This document shows positions 1-10,200 of a stretch of 50,120 bases of DNA, one piece after another. The translations under genes and the position numbers were made by a program. The notes below the pieces were generated by a model. That model ran no database searches, was not told the origin of the DNA, and worked only from the letters and a program-made list of their open reading frames with translations. Source of the stretch: Verrucomicrobiales bacterium (lineage in GTDB: Bacteria; Verrucomicrobiota; Verrucomicrobiia; Verrucomicrobiales; DEV007); the NCBI GenBank assembly GCA_014239335.1, contig JAAZZC010000272.1, positions 1-50,120 of the forward strand, in the 5' to 3' direction. The number at the start of each line of letters is the position of its first letter. Within the stretch, counting starts at the first letter, position 1.

Positions 1-420
<420 letters not shown>

Positions 421-664
421 CAATCCTCCGTTTTCACAAATTTGTGAAATTGACCCGTGCCGTTCGGCAAGGGGCTCTGGATAGTAACTTTCGGAAAATT
501 CTACCCGTATACAGATGTCAGTGAATTGGATTACTGGTCCCACTGACCGTTCTTTGAAAAACAATATGAGAGCGCTTAGAGTCTCTGGACTCGAGCTGGC
601 CCTCAGAAGTCACAGTTTGAATTTTTATTTCTATTTAAAGAAATAAAATCTATCAAGTTGTGGA
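421..664 (+). other. 23S-5S internal transcribed spacer
   Basis: A 244-base spacer separates the 23S 3' end from the 5S gene. I see no tRNA-like cloverleaf and no open frame that looks coding. It is presumably removed from the rrn transcript during processing. It contains A/T-rich stretches (for example near 617-650) that could be processing sites, but I cannot assign them. Confidence 0.7.
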
Positions 665-781
665 TTCTGGTGATCATAGCGTAATGGAACCACCCGTTCC
701 CATCCCGAACACGGAAGTGAAACATTGCAGCGCCGATGGTAGTGCGACGAAAGGTCGCGTGAGAGTAGGTCGTTGCCAGTT
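665..781 (+). rRNA. rrf: 5S ribosomal RNA
   Basis: The segment carries the conserved 5S core CCCGTTCCCATCCCGAACACG at about 693-713 (read here as two adjoining motifs) and the 3' segment GAGAGTAGGTCGTTGCCAG. The terminal helix is formed by CTGG at 667-670 pairing with CCAG at 776-779. Length of about 117 bases is normal for 5S. End points are set from the terminal helix and may be off by one or two bases. Confidence 0.95.
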
Positions 782-813
782 TATTCTTTTTTCTTTACGA
801 AAATAAGATCAAT

Positions 814-844
814 TACCCAACCCTTTAGGGGGTTGGGTTTTTTT
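814..844 (+). terminator. Intrinsic terminator of the rrn operon
   Basis: ACCCAACCC at 815-823 pairs with GGGTTGGGT at 830-838 around a short loop, and is followed by a T run (838-844). This is a classic Rho-independent terminator about 35 bases after the 5S gene. Confidence 0.92.
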
Positions 845-880
845 ATTGGGTTTTTCAACTAAGATACGTGAGAAGAGAAT

Positions 881-910
881 TTGAGTATTTTTATTATTTA
901 GGGTTAAAAT
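881..910 (+). promoter_or_regulatory. Candidate sigma-70 promoter for the sugar-catabolism operon
   Basis: TTGAGT at 881-886 and TAAAAT at 905-910 are separated by 18 bases, matching the -35/-10 pattern reasonably well. Transcription would start only about 10 bases before the ATG at 926, leaving a very short leader. The region is AT-rich, so a chance match is possible. Confidence 0.35.
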
Positions 911-925
911 AAGAAAATAAAACCA

Positions 926-1762
926 ATGAAAGACTACAGATTAAAACGCCTATTTAACGCGAACTCAGGTCGGTGCTTTGATGTAGCGATAGATCATGGA
1001 TTTTTTAACCAATATGGTTTTTTAGGTAGTATCGAAGACGCATCAAAAGCGATCAAGACTGTCGTTAGAGCTGGTCCTGATGCCGTTCAGTTAACGGTTG
1101 GTCAGGCCAGGCATCTACAGTCTGTCCCTGGGAGGGAGAAGCCTTCATTGGTCCTCCGTGTGGATGTTGCTAATATCTATGGCAAGGAACTCCCTGATAC
1201 TTCTTTTAGTAGCGTCATAGCTGACGCTGCTCTACAAGCAGTTCAGCTAGATGCTGCTTGTGTTTGTGTGAACTTATTTGAAATTCCGGATGCTCCTGAA
1301 GTGCATGCCCAGTGCATCGATAATATTCTTGAATTGAAACCTGAATGCGATCATTACGGGATGCCGATGATGGTCGAACCTTTGGTCTTTCGACCAAATG
1401 AGGAGTCTGGTGGATATATGGTTAATGGTGATGAAAAAAAGATTCTTCCACTAGTTAGGCAGGCAGTAGAACTTGGTGCAGATATTATTAAAGCAGATCC
1501 AACTGACGATGTTTCTATATATCACCGTGTCGTTGAAGTAGCCGGTGATGTTCCGGTCCTTGTCAGGGGCGGAGGAAAGGTTTCCGATGCTGAAATATTA
1601 AAGAGGACCGAGGACATTATTGCTCAAGGAGTTTCAGGTATCGTTTATGGACGCAATGTTATTCAACATGAAAATCCTGCAGGCATTACTCGTGCTCTTA
1701 TGGCTGTAGTTCATGAGGGTGCAAGTAGTGAAGAGGCATTGAAGATGATTGACGAAGTTTAA
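926..1762 (+). CDS. Class I aldolase, DhnA/LacD-DeoC superfamily
   Basis: 278-residue cytoplasmic TIM-barrel aldolase of the archaeal-type class I fructose-bisphosphate aldolase group (FbaB/LsrF/YihT relatives). Visible features are the N-terminal DHG motif (D24-H25), the strand motif GADIIKADPT with K189 as the probable Schiff-base lysine, the phosphate-binding glycine loop VRGGGK near 213-219, and the family-typical GRNVIQHENP segment near the C terminus. It is the first gene of a three-gene operon, two bases before a Gfo/Idh/MocA oxidoreductase and upstream of a PfkB kinase. The expected role is cleavage of a phosphorylated ketose or acid made by that kinase. The substrate cannot be read from the sequence; a true glycolytic aldolase or a sulfo-sugar or inositol-type aldolase are all possible. 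Confidence 0.82.
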   Translation: MKDYRLKRLFNANSGRCFDVAIDHGFFNQYGFLGSIEDASKAIKTVVRAGPDAVQLTVGQARHLQSVPGREKPSLVLRVDVANIYGKELPDTSFSSVIADAALQAVQLDAACVCVNLFEIPDAPEVHAQCIDNILELKPECDHYGMPMMVEPLVFRPNEESGGYMVNGDEKKILPLVRQAVELGADIIKADPTDDVSIYHRVVEVAGDVPVLVRGGGKVSDAEILKRTEDIIAQGVSGIVYGRNVIQHENPAGITRALMAVVHEGASSEEALKMIDEV

Positions 1763-1764
1763 TT

Positions 1765-2880
1765 ATGGCCAAAAATATTAATGTGGGAGTCATTGGTGGT
1801 GGACTCATGGGGCGCGAAGTTGCTAGTGCCTTTGGGCGTTGGTTTGTCATTAATGATAGCAAGGTCAATCCCTCATTGTATGCCGTGGCTGACCTTAATA
1901 AGAAAGCCCTCCAATGGTTTGATTCTGTTCCGACTTGTAAATTATTGACTGATAATTATCAGGACATTCTAAATTCTTCTGAAATTGATGTGGTTTACGT
2001 TGCAGTTCCTCATAACATGCATGAGCAGATCTATATTGATGTACTAAATTCCGGCAAAGATCTATTGGCTGAGAAGCCTTTCGGGATCGATCTTGGTTCT
2101 GCTGAAAGAATTGTTGAGGCCATTAAGAGTTCAGGTAAATTCGTTCGCTGTAGTTCGGAGTTTCCTTTCTTTCCTGGTGCTCAGAGAGTATACCAAGTTG
2201 CAAAAAGCGGTGGAATAGGGAGGATTTTGGAAGTGAGGGCAGGTTTTCATCATGGCAGTGATTTGGATCCCGATAAGGCTGCGAACTGGAAGCGTCAGTC
2301 AAAAACCTGTGGTGAGATAGGCGTTATGGGAGACCTTGGAATGCATGTATGCCACGTTCCTTTTCGGTTAGGATTTGAGCCTCGTTCAGTTTATGCACAG
2401 TTGCAAAAAGGATATCCGGAAAGGCCAGGAGGGGCTTGTGACACTTGGGACAATGCGATGCTTCATGCTTGGATTGATATTGATGGGGCCGAGCCAGTTC
2501 CTATGCGACTTGAAATGAAACGCATGGCTCCTGGTGAGACCGATACGTGGTTCATAGAAGTTTTAGGAACTGATGGAGGTGCTCGTTTTAGTACTAAGGA
2601 ACCACGTACTCTTTGGCAGTTTTCCCGTGGTAAAGAGCAAGAGTGGAGGCGAGTGGATCTTGGATTTGATACACCCTTTAAGACTATTACAGGAGGTATT
2701 TTTGAGCCCGGATTTCCTGATGTTCTTATGCAAATGTGGGCTGCCTTTTTTGCGGAGCGTGATGGTGATTTAAATGAATGCTTTGGCTGTGTGACACCTC
2801 ATGAAGCACTATTGAGCCATCGTCTTTTTGCAGCAGCAATCCAGTCCCAACAGTTAAATCAGGTCATTGAGATTAATTAA
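1765..2880 (+). CDS. Gfo/Idh/MocA family oxidoreductase
   Basis: 371-residue NAD(P)-dependent dehydrogenase. The N terminus has the Rossmann dinucleotide motif VGVIGGGLMGREVA (residues 7-20). The catalytic EKP motif is at 103-105 (AEKPFGID), and a GDLGMHVCHVPF segment follows that resembles the substrate-site GxHxxD region of the family. There is no signal peptide, unlike the second Gfo/Idh/MocA protein in this window, so it acts in the cytoplasm. It starts two bases after the aldolase stop and is followed 13 bases later by the PfkB kinase, so the three are very likely co-transcribed. It probably oxidises or epimerises a sugar or cyclitol before phosphorylation and aldol cleavage. Confidence 0.88.
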   Translation: MAKNINVGVIGGGLMGREVASAFGRWFVINDSKVNPSLYAVADLNKKALQWFDSVPTCKLLTDNYQDILNSSEIDVVYVAVPHNMHEQIYIDVLNSGKDLLAEKPFGIDLGSAERIVEAIKSSGKFVRCSSEFPFFPGAQRVYQVAKSGGIGRILEVRAGFHHGSDLDPDKAANWKRQSKTCGEIGVMGDLGMHVCHVPFRLGFEPRSVYAQLQKGYPERPGGACDTWDNAMLHAWIDIDGAEPVPMRLEMKRMAPGETDTWFIEVLGTDGGARFSTKEPRTLWQFSRGKEQEWRRVDLGFDTPFKTITGGIFEPGFPDVLMQMWAAFFAERDGDLNECFGCVTPHEALLSHRLFAAAIQSQQLNQVIEIN

Positions 2881-2893
2881 GTGGAGGTGAATC

Positions 2894-3919
2894 ATGGAGA
2901 ACCAAAAACAATCACAGCGATCCGGAATCCTTGCGGCGGGTAACTGGATCGTTGACCATGTGAAGCTGATTGACGCATTCCCTGATCAGGATGCTCTTTC
3001 ATTTATTCTTTCCCAGTCCAAGTCAAATGGAGGTGGTCCATATAATGTCCTCAAGGACTTGTCCATGCTTGGTACAGATATTCCTCTTCAGGCTGCAGGA
3101 TTAGTTGGAAATGATGCGGATGGCCAATGGATAATTAATGATTGTCGTGATTCTGGAATTGATACTGATAGATTAGCACTCACATCAGATGCTACGACCT
3201 CCTACACTGATGCTATGTCCGTTGAATCTACCGGAAGACGGACGTTCTTTCATCATGTGGGCGCTAATGCTCTTCTGCAACGTGTTGACATTAATCTTTC
3301 TGAAAGTCGTGCAAAATTCTTTTACCTTGGATACTTACTGTTATTGGAATCTTTGGATAAGGTGAATGATGATGGGAGGACCGGTGCAAGTGAACTTCTG
3401 AATGAGGCAAGATCCCTAGGGTTTCTTACTGTGGTAGATCTTGTCAGTGCTCAGCTTGGAGACTTTAAGAGAGTGGTTCTCCCTTCACTCCCCGAAATTA
3501 ATATTTTATTACTTAATGAATTGGAGGCGGGGGCGTTACTTGGATTAGTTTTAGATGAGAATGATCCAGCTCCTTTGATAAATGCTTCACGACAGATACT
3601 CGATCTTGGAGTCAGAGACCATGTGATTGTGCATTCAGCTAGTGGTGTTGTTGCAGTATCTTCGGATGGTAATGAGGTGTCACAAGGGTCCGTCCAATTA
3701 CCTGACGATATGATTCTTGGCGCGGCGGGTGCAGGAGATGCTTTTGCTGCAGGTTTTATAATGGGGCTTCATGAAGAAAAAAGCCTTCATGAAAGTTTGC
3801 GATGGGGGGTTTGTTCTGCTGCTGGTTGCTTAACCGACCCAACGACTTCGAGAGGCGTCCTCCAATTAAGTGATTCCTTGTTACTCGGAGAGCAGTTTGG
3901 GTTTAGAGAATTTAAATAA
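2894..3919 (+). CDS. PfkB family carbohydrate kinase
   Basis: 341-residue ribokinase-like sugar kinase. The N-terminal substrate-binding glycine motif SNGGGPYNV is at 44-52, and the C-terminal PfkB signature GAAGAGDAFAAGF is at 276-288, with D282 as the expected catalytic base. A good Shine-Dalgarno sequence, GGAGGTGA at 2883-2890, supports the ATG at 2894. It is the last gene of the aldolase-oxidoreductase-kinase operon and probably makes the phosphorylated substrate of the aldolase. Its stop is 12 bases from the convergent stop of the HtrA-type protease, with no obvious terminator between. Sugar specificity is unknown. Confidence 0.88.
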   Translation: MENQKQSQRSGILAAGNWIVDHVKLIDAFPDQDALSFILSQSKSNGGGPYNVLKDLSMLGTDIPLQAAGLVGNDADGQWIINDCRDSGIDTDRLALTSDATTSYTDAMSVESTGRRTFFHHVGANALLQRVDINLSESRAKFFYLGYLLLLESLDKVNDDGRTGASELLNEARSLGFLTVVDLVSAQLGDFKRVVLPSLPEINILLLNELEAGALLGLVLDENDPAPLINASRQILDLGVRDHVIVHSASGVVAVSSDGNEVSQGSVQLPDDMILGAAGAGDAFAAGFIMGLHEEKSLHESLRWGVCSAAGCLTDPTTSRGVLQLSDSLLLGEQFGFREFK

Positions 3920-3931
3920 ACGGAATCCCTG

Positions 3932-5077
3932 TTAATTTTTGAGGGCTCCCAAGCTAACGTCCAGTTTCTTTTCTTTTCCTTCTCTTTCAATAGTGACGTT
4001 AACTTTATCGCCAACGGACTTTGTATCAAGTATGCGGAAAAGATCTGACGAGTCATTGACCTTTTTGTTATCAATTTCTTTGATTAGGTCTCCAAATAAT
4101 ATGCGTCCGTCTGCTGATTGAGTAGTTGGTTTAAGATCTGCTTTTTCAGCACCGCCCCCTGGAATAATATTTAGTATTAGGACGCCAGATTTTTTTAACC
4201 TTCCACTAACGAAGGAATCTGGTGCAATATTAATCCCAAGTCCTGGTTTAATAACTTTCCCAAATTCTATTAATTGTGGAATGATTCTGTTCACTGTATC
4301 TACGGGAACAGCAAATCCTATCCCTGCATAGGAACCTGTAGGTGAATAAATGGCCGTATTGATACCGATTAGTCGGTTAGCACTATCTAATAGAGGTCCT
4401 CCAGAATTTCCGGGATTAATGGCTGCGTTGGTTTGAATTACTCCGGTTATTGGTCTTCTTGTCACTGATTCTATTTCACGACCGAGTGCACTAATGACTC
4501 CAGTTGTTAGTGTCTGATCAAATCCGAACGGATTTCCGATTGCATACGCCTTTTGGCCAACAAGTAAGTTCTTGGATTCACCAATTTTAATTGGTTTTAG
4601 CCGTTCGTCAGGTGCTTGTATTTTCAATACTGCAAGATCCTTATCAGGTTCAGCCCCTATCAATTTTGCATCCCATGTGGATTGATCCCAGAGCGTTATT
4701 TTTGCCTGATCAGCCCCTCTGATAACATGGTAATTGGTGACTACATGGCCTGCCCTGTCCCAGATGAATCCTGAACCCGTGCCCGCAGGTATTTTATAAA
4801 TATTTGTACTGAAGAAGTCGCGTCTGAGATTTATTGTAGTAATGAAAACAACGCTCGGTGAAGTTTCCTCAAAGAGATTAATCGTTGATTTCTCGTCTTC
4901 ACCTAAGTCAGACCTTGGAGTAACAGCACGTGGTGTAATTTTTGTTGCAGATTGACCTGCCCACCAGGCTTTCACTTGAACCGTTGCCATATAGATTAAA
5001 GCAGCGAGAAGAATTGCAGTTAGAAATCCGTTTCTTCTACCTGATTGGTGTTTTTTACCTGTGGATTGATTATCCAT
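3932..5077 (-). CDS. Membrane-anchored HtrA/DegP-type serine protease with one PDZ domain
   Basis: 381-residue periplasmic quality-control protease. A basic N terminus precedes one transmembrane anchor at about 18-37. The trypsin-like domain covers about 65-265, with catalytic triad H117 (VVTNYHVI), D147 (DKDLAVLKI) and S225 (NPGNSGGPLL). A single PDZ domain follows at about 275-380. One PDZ and an uncleaved anchor resemble DegS/HhoB more than DegP, so the symbol is left open. It is transcribed alone; a long hairpin sits directly before its start codon (separate entry). Family role: degradation of misfolded envelope proteins or stress signalling. Confidence 0.93.
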   Translation of the reverse strand: MDNQSTGKKHQSGRRNGFLTAILLAALIYMATVQVKAWWAGQSATKITPRAVTPRSDLGEDEKSTINLFEETSPSVVFITTINLRRDFFSTNIYKIPAGTGSGFIWDRAGHVVTNYHVIRGADQAKITLWDQSTWDAKLIGAEPDKDLAVLKIQAPDERLKPIKIGESKNLLVGQKAYAIGNPFGFDQTLTTGVISALGREIESVTRRPITGVIQTNAAINPGNSGGPLLDSANRLIGINTAIYSPTGSYAGIGFAVPVDTVNRIIPQLIEFGKVIKPGLGINIAPDSFVSGRLKKSGVLILNIIPGGGAEKADLKPTTQSADGRILFGDLIKEIDNKKVNDSSDLFRILDTKSVGDKVNVTIEREGKEKKLDVSLGALKN

Positions 5078-5127
5078 GAGTACAATTTTACTAGGATATT
5101 GATCCTGTAAAGTTCGACATTGTACTC
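5078..5127 (-). promoter_or_regulatory. Long imperfect hairpin abutting the protease start codon
   Basis: Read on the minus strand, GAGTACAAT pairs with ATTGTACTC (9 bp, 5119-5127 with 5078-5086), then after a 7-base one-sided bulge TTTAC pairs with GTAAA and AGGAT with ATCCT around a CAAT loop. The last stem base touches the ATG, and no Shine-Dalgarno sequence is visible there. It may be an operator palindrome or a translation-control structure such as a thermosensor. Function is inferred, the inverted repeat is seen. Confidence 0.5.
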
Positions 5128-5316
5128 AATGGTTAACTATTTCAATTATCACCTTGTTTTGAACAAATGAAGATAAGTATTAAAGGCCTAATGATTTCCA
5201 GTAAGATTTAGCCATTCCGCTGTTTTATATAAGTTATCAGTTTTGATAGTCCTTAAATTCCATGCTATTAGTTAAGTTATCTGAATTATTTATTAATAGA
5301 TTTCAAATTTATATAG

Positions 5317-7179
5317 ATGGCCAAAACGAAATACACGGAAGAAGACATAAAGACTCTTGAGTGGAGAGAACATATTCGTCTGCGACCCGGAATGTATATA
5401 GGTAAGAGAGGAGACGGTTCAGCTCCGGATGACGGAATTTACGTGTTACTTAAGGAGGTCATTGATAATTGTATTGATGAATTCGTTATGGGGCATGGAA
5501 AAGTGATAGAGGTCAAATTGGACGGCGATTCAATTTCTGTGCGTGATTTTGGTAGAGGGATTCCTCTTGGTAAGTTAATGGATTGTGCAGCTAAAATTAA
5601 TACTGGAGCAAAGTATGATTCCGAAGCCTTCCAGAAATCAGTTGGGTTGAACGGTGTGGGTATTAAAGCAGTAAATGCTCTTTCCGAAAATTTTCAGGTC
5701 CAGGCCTTTCGAGAAGGAAAGACAAAAATAATTACTTTTTCTAAAGCTGAAGTCACAAATGAGATGCAAAGGGCAAGAAGTTCTAAGGGTTCTGACGGAA
5801 CTTATCTTAGTTTTAAACCGGATGACGATATCTTTAATGACTTCAAATGGCGTGAAGAGTTCATTGAAAATATGCTGTGGAATTATGCATATCTAAATTC
5901 AGGATTGACGCTTACTTTTAACGGTAAGAAGCATAAGGCAAAAGAAGGTCTCAAGGAACTTCTTGAAAAAAATCTAAGTGAAGAACCGCTTTATCCAGTG
6001 GCTCACCTTATTGGTAACGATATAGAGGTAGCAATAACACATTCTTCAAGTCAGTATGGGGAGGAATATTATTCCTTTGTTAATGGTCAGCATACGACAC
6101 AGGGAGGCACTCATCAGACGGCTTTTAGGGAAGCTGTTGTGAAAACAGTAAGAGATCATTTCAAAAAGACGTTTGATCCTAGTGACATTCGACAATCGAT
6201 TATTGGAGCGATCAGTGTGAAGGTTCAAGAGCCTATATTTGAATCACAAACAAAAACAAAGTTAGGTTCAACTCATACAGCACCGAAGGATGGACTTGCT
6301 ATACGTGGTTGGATAGTAGGTTTTGTTCAGGACCAACTTGATAATTATTTGCATCGTAACCCTGATGCTGCAAAAGCGATGCTGGAGAAAATACAGCGTG
6401 CAGAAAAGGAGAGGAAGGACTTAAAAGGAATTAGGAAATTGGCTAAGGAGAGAGCCAAAAAAGCAAAAATTCATAATAAAAAACTTAGGGATTGCAGGGT
6501 TCATTATGGGGATAGAAATAAAAAGGCTAACGATAGTACCTTGTTTATTACTGAGGGGGATAGTGCTAGTGGGTCCATAACGACAGCCCGTGACGTTGAT
6601 ACCCAAGCAGTATTTTCATTGAGAGGAAAACCTCTTAATACCTTTGGCCTTTCAAAGAAAGTTGTTTATGAGAATGAGGAATTTAATCTACTTCAGCATG
6701 CTCTAGACATAGAGGATGGGCTTGAACGTTTGAGGTACAATAATGTTGTCCTTGCCACCGATGCTGATGTTGATGGTATGCACATACGACTCTTATTAAT
6801 TACTTTCTTTCTTCAGTTTTTTCCTGAGCTCATTCGTGAGGGCCATTTGTATATACTTGATACTCCTTTGTTTCGGGTTCGGAATAAAAAAAAGCAATTC
6901 TATTGTTATAATGAGAAGGAAAGAAATGAAGCTATTGAGTCTTGTGGTAAGGGGGCTGAAATCACACGCTTTAAAGGATTGGGTGAGATATCACCAGGTG
7001 AGTTTAAAGGATTTATTGGTGATGCAATGAGATTGGATCCAGTGATTCTTGATCGCCATAAATCAGAATCAGAGATGCTCCAATTTTATATGGGAAAGAA
7101 TACTCCGGATCGCCAGAAATTCATTATAGATAACCTTAGAGTTGAGTTGGATTTACTCGATGAAGAAGAAGTGGCCTGA
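5317..7179 (+). CDS. parE: DNA topoisomerase IV (gyrase-type) subunit B
   Basis: 620-residue ATPase subunit of a type IIA topoisomerase. The GHKL ATP site shows RPGMYIG (24-29) and E47/N51 in [11 protein letters not shown], the glycine loop is [11 protein letters not shown] (110-120), and QTKTKLG (311-317) is the transducer lysine loop. The TOPRIM domain shows EGDSA (413-417) and DADVDG (482-487). The short form, the [16 protein letters not shown] start and the SAPDDGIY segment resemble the ParE-like subunit of Bacteroidetes and Chlamydiae more than long GyrB. The partner A subunit normally follows this gene, but here a large inverted gene does. GyrB remains an alternative name. Confidence 0.9.
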   Translation: MAKTKYTEEDIKTLEWREHIRLRPGMYIGKRGDGSAPDDGIYVLLKEVIDNCIDEFVMGHGKVIEVKLDGDSISVRDFGRGIPLGKLMDCAAKINTGAKYDSEAFQKSVGLNGVGIKAVNALSENFQVQAFREGKTKIITFSKAEVTNEMQRARSSKGSDGTYLSFKPDDDIFNDFKWREEFIENMLWNYAYLNSGLTLTFNGKKHKAKEGLKELLEKNLSEEPLYPVAHLIGNDIEVAITHSSSQYGEEYYSFVNGQHTTQGGTHQTAFREAVVKTVRDHFKKTFDPSDIRQSIIGAISVKVQEPIFESQTKTKLGSTHTAPKDGLAIRGWIVGFVQDQLDNYLHRNPDAAKAMLEKIQRAEKERKDLKGIRKLAKERAKKAKIHNKKLRDCRVHYGDRNKKANDSTLFITEGDSASGSITTARDVDTQAVFSLRGKPLNTFGLSKKVVYENEEFNLLQHALDIEDGLERLRYNNVVLATDADVDGMHIRLLLITFFLQFFPELIREGHLYILDTPLFRVRNKKKQFYCYNEKERNEAIESCGKGAEITRFKGLGEISPGEFKGFIGDAMRLDPVILDRHKSESEMLQFYMGKNTPDRQKFIIDNLRVELDLLDEEEVA

Positions 7180-7246
7180 ATGTGGATCGTACAGGTGAAG
7201 GAATAATTAGCAATAAGAGTGCGGGAAAGGTGAATTTTAGTGTCCT

Positions 7247-10200
7247 TTAGATCACAGCAGGATCTACCCCGATAGTCCCAATAAGGCTGTTCTGATAGGC
7301 AGGATCTTTAATCTGTTCTAATTTTTCGGTAACTGTCTTTATAGCTTCTGTTACTTCTAGTCGTTCTTGTTGATCCTTGTAGATTGGATCTGAGGAAAAT
7401 TTTTCTAATGATTTTAACTGTTTTTTAAAGAGTCCCTCATCGACCTGGCATTTGGCTTTTATTCTTTGTTGATACCAATCACTTTCCAATAAATTCTCCG
7501 GTTCGAAGAGAGAACGCACTTTATTACTATTGATGTCATGCCCTTCATATTTTCCAAATGCCATAATGTGCAGGAGAGCTTTGAGTGGGGGGCATGCATC
7601 ATCAATGCTATTGTCTTCGAAATATAATTTCGCTATTTGTTTTTGAGTTTCAACGATATTACTCAAGCCCTCACTGAATGCCGCTTTGTCTTGTAGCTCT
7701 GGTCGGAGCATTTCTTCTGTAAAAATGCTTCCAGGGTCGGCAAAGATGCGCCCAAAATAACGGTGAACAAACTTTTCGGTGATCCGGTATCCTAATCGAG
7801 AGGCATCCTTAAACTCTTCTAAGTTTGAACAGGACTCAAGTAATCCATCACGGATCATTATGTTTGGATCTCTTTCAGCGATATGCATGCGTGACCAAAC
7901 CTCTGGAACAATCAGACTAATGTCATGGTCTACACGAAAATTAGGACCAACATAACCGGCAGCACTAATAAAGTGAGGTTGCTTAATAAGAAGAGCAGAA
8001 GTTAATGCGTTATTAAGATCGATTATTTGAGAGAGAGAGTTAAAGGGTCCTTTTGTTAAGGCTCCTTCAGATCCGGCACCTGTCGTTGACGGCGATTTAC
8101 CTGTAAGACTGGCAATATAATCCATGAACAATTCAGGTAATTCTTGATAATGTAATGGATTGTAAACGGCTAAGGCACGAATTCCTAATTTAGCATTTGG
8201 TGGATTATGGCGTCGTCCTGGTAGGATTGCATTAACCGGTGTGGCCAGCGGTTTGTCATAAGCAATTTCTCGATAAAGATGCATACCTACCTTTGCCAAA
8301 TGCTCAGATCGACCATTATGTAGATCTTCTCTATCTTGCAAGTATCGAGGATTTTGTGATGGTTTCCCGTCTACAATTCTTGGGTGAGCAGTTGTAACGA
8401 CAAATTCATTTTCCTTTTTTTTATGAGCTTTTTTTAAAGTGGACTTCAAAGGCCTCGAATATTTCTCGAAGTGGATAGCGTCTTGTACTAGTTCATCAAG
8501 ATCTTGCTGATTAATGGGCTCATAATTTGAGAAAAAGTTTCCTTTTTTTGAAAAGTCTTTTTCTGCTGCTTTATCATATCCTCTGTGAATTGCATCATCG
8601 GGCCTTTGGAAAAAACGATATTCACAATTTTCTATGAATTTATGTGATCCTTCTTTTAGTTCAGGGTGAAGACCGTTTTTAAATTGGGTGTTGAGGGTAG
8701 CTGATACCGAAATGTCATCTTCACGTTGCAACTTTTTAGCAGGAAGAAAATCTTTTCTGAGGCTGAAAATACGCCAGGATCCGTCCAATTCGTAGCCGAT
8801 TCTTAGATATCTCGTAATAACTTTCTCGCCGTTGTATTTTAGTTCGTAACCAGACTTTCCATCAATGATATCTTCAGTGAAGCGGTTACTCCATTTCTCC
8901 CATTCTCCCCAATCTGGTTTATATAGCCTTTTGATGAGAAGGGCCATGCTGATTGCTGGTTTTGAAATTGAATCAATAAAATCATTATGCACCTTAGTGA
9001 AGTCCTCGGAAGGGGTAAGCAGTTTTAATACAGAACCCAATGAACGTTTTGTGCTGAGTATTGACCGGCTTGTTTTTGCTGTTTTCCTTGGATTAGGATA
9101 ACGATCCCAGTAATTTTGTTCGAGAATAGTACGAACTTCATCCATAGTTTTGTTGAAGTCAGGAATTACGATTGACCCGGCAGTCATTGCATCTGACAAA
9201 GGCTTTGATATTTCGGATTTGCCTCCTCCCGAGACGGTGCACGGTTTGTGACAGAACGTACCTTCAGCTTGAGTGCCGACTAGACGCCACCGGCGGCCAG
9301 CTGCGGGCCGGTCCAATTCAATCTTATACCCTGATGGATAAACATAAGTTTTTTTCTGATGAAGTTTAATAGTGGATTCTGTCTCGTCTTTTTTTTGCCA
9401 AGTAATTTCCTGGTTTTCCTGATTTATTAGTGCGTTTTCAGGAAGGTAAATAATGTCATCATAGAAGCTATCGATGGCATATCCTTCGGGCTGCTCTACC
9501 GCAATTCCTGATAAGTTATCTAATGTTTTCTGATAAGTGTGTTCTTTCCCGGCCAGTAATAGATTTAAAGCGAAGTCTTCTCCATGATCAAATGATGGAA
9601 AAGCTATAGTGCCTCCCGCATGTTCTTCTTCGCAACCTCCAAGAAGATTACAAGCATAGCTGATCTGTGATTTGACCTCTTTTTTACAATAACCGTAGTA
9701 ATTATCTGCAATCAGAGTGACTATGATTCCATTTTTATCTCTACAAGTAATTTTAAATGCTGAACCGTCATTGTAATACTCTGATTCATCTTCCCAGCAC
9801 ATGCGGTCCTTTTTCTGCTGCTCTGTTGCTTCAGATATGTGAGGTAGGCCTAATTCCTTTTTGGTGAGATTGATTAGGTGAGGTGCTAAAATGACACAAC
9901 CAGTATGACCGCTCCATCCGTTGGAGTCTAGAGAGCTATCATTTTCTGGGAGGAATGGATCTCCTGCATTGCCAAAGATTGATTCTACAAAGTCTAAATT
10001 ACTAACTAGATTCCCGGGTACAAAGAAGCGAATTTCCATTGAGCTGCCATTTGAAATGCCGGGTATTTCTGGAAATACGGAGGGCCTTAGAAGTAAAGAT
10101 AGGAAGGCCTTAGTCGGAGACTTTTGAGTTGAAGTGTAAGGGATCGTTAATAATTCATCAGGCGGATTAAGAGCAGCAGATAATAGCCTAGCGAAGGCTT

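Noticed and set aside
7182-7250. GTG frame of 22 codons after parE, considered as a truncated parC start
   Set aside because: Too short to compare with ParC, and its sequence (DRTGEGIISNKSAG) does not look like the ParC/GyrA start that I know. Reported only as context for the missing partner.
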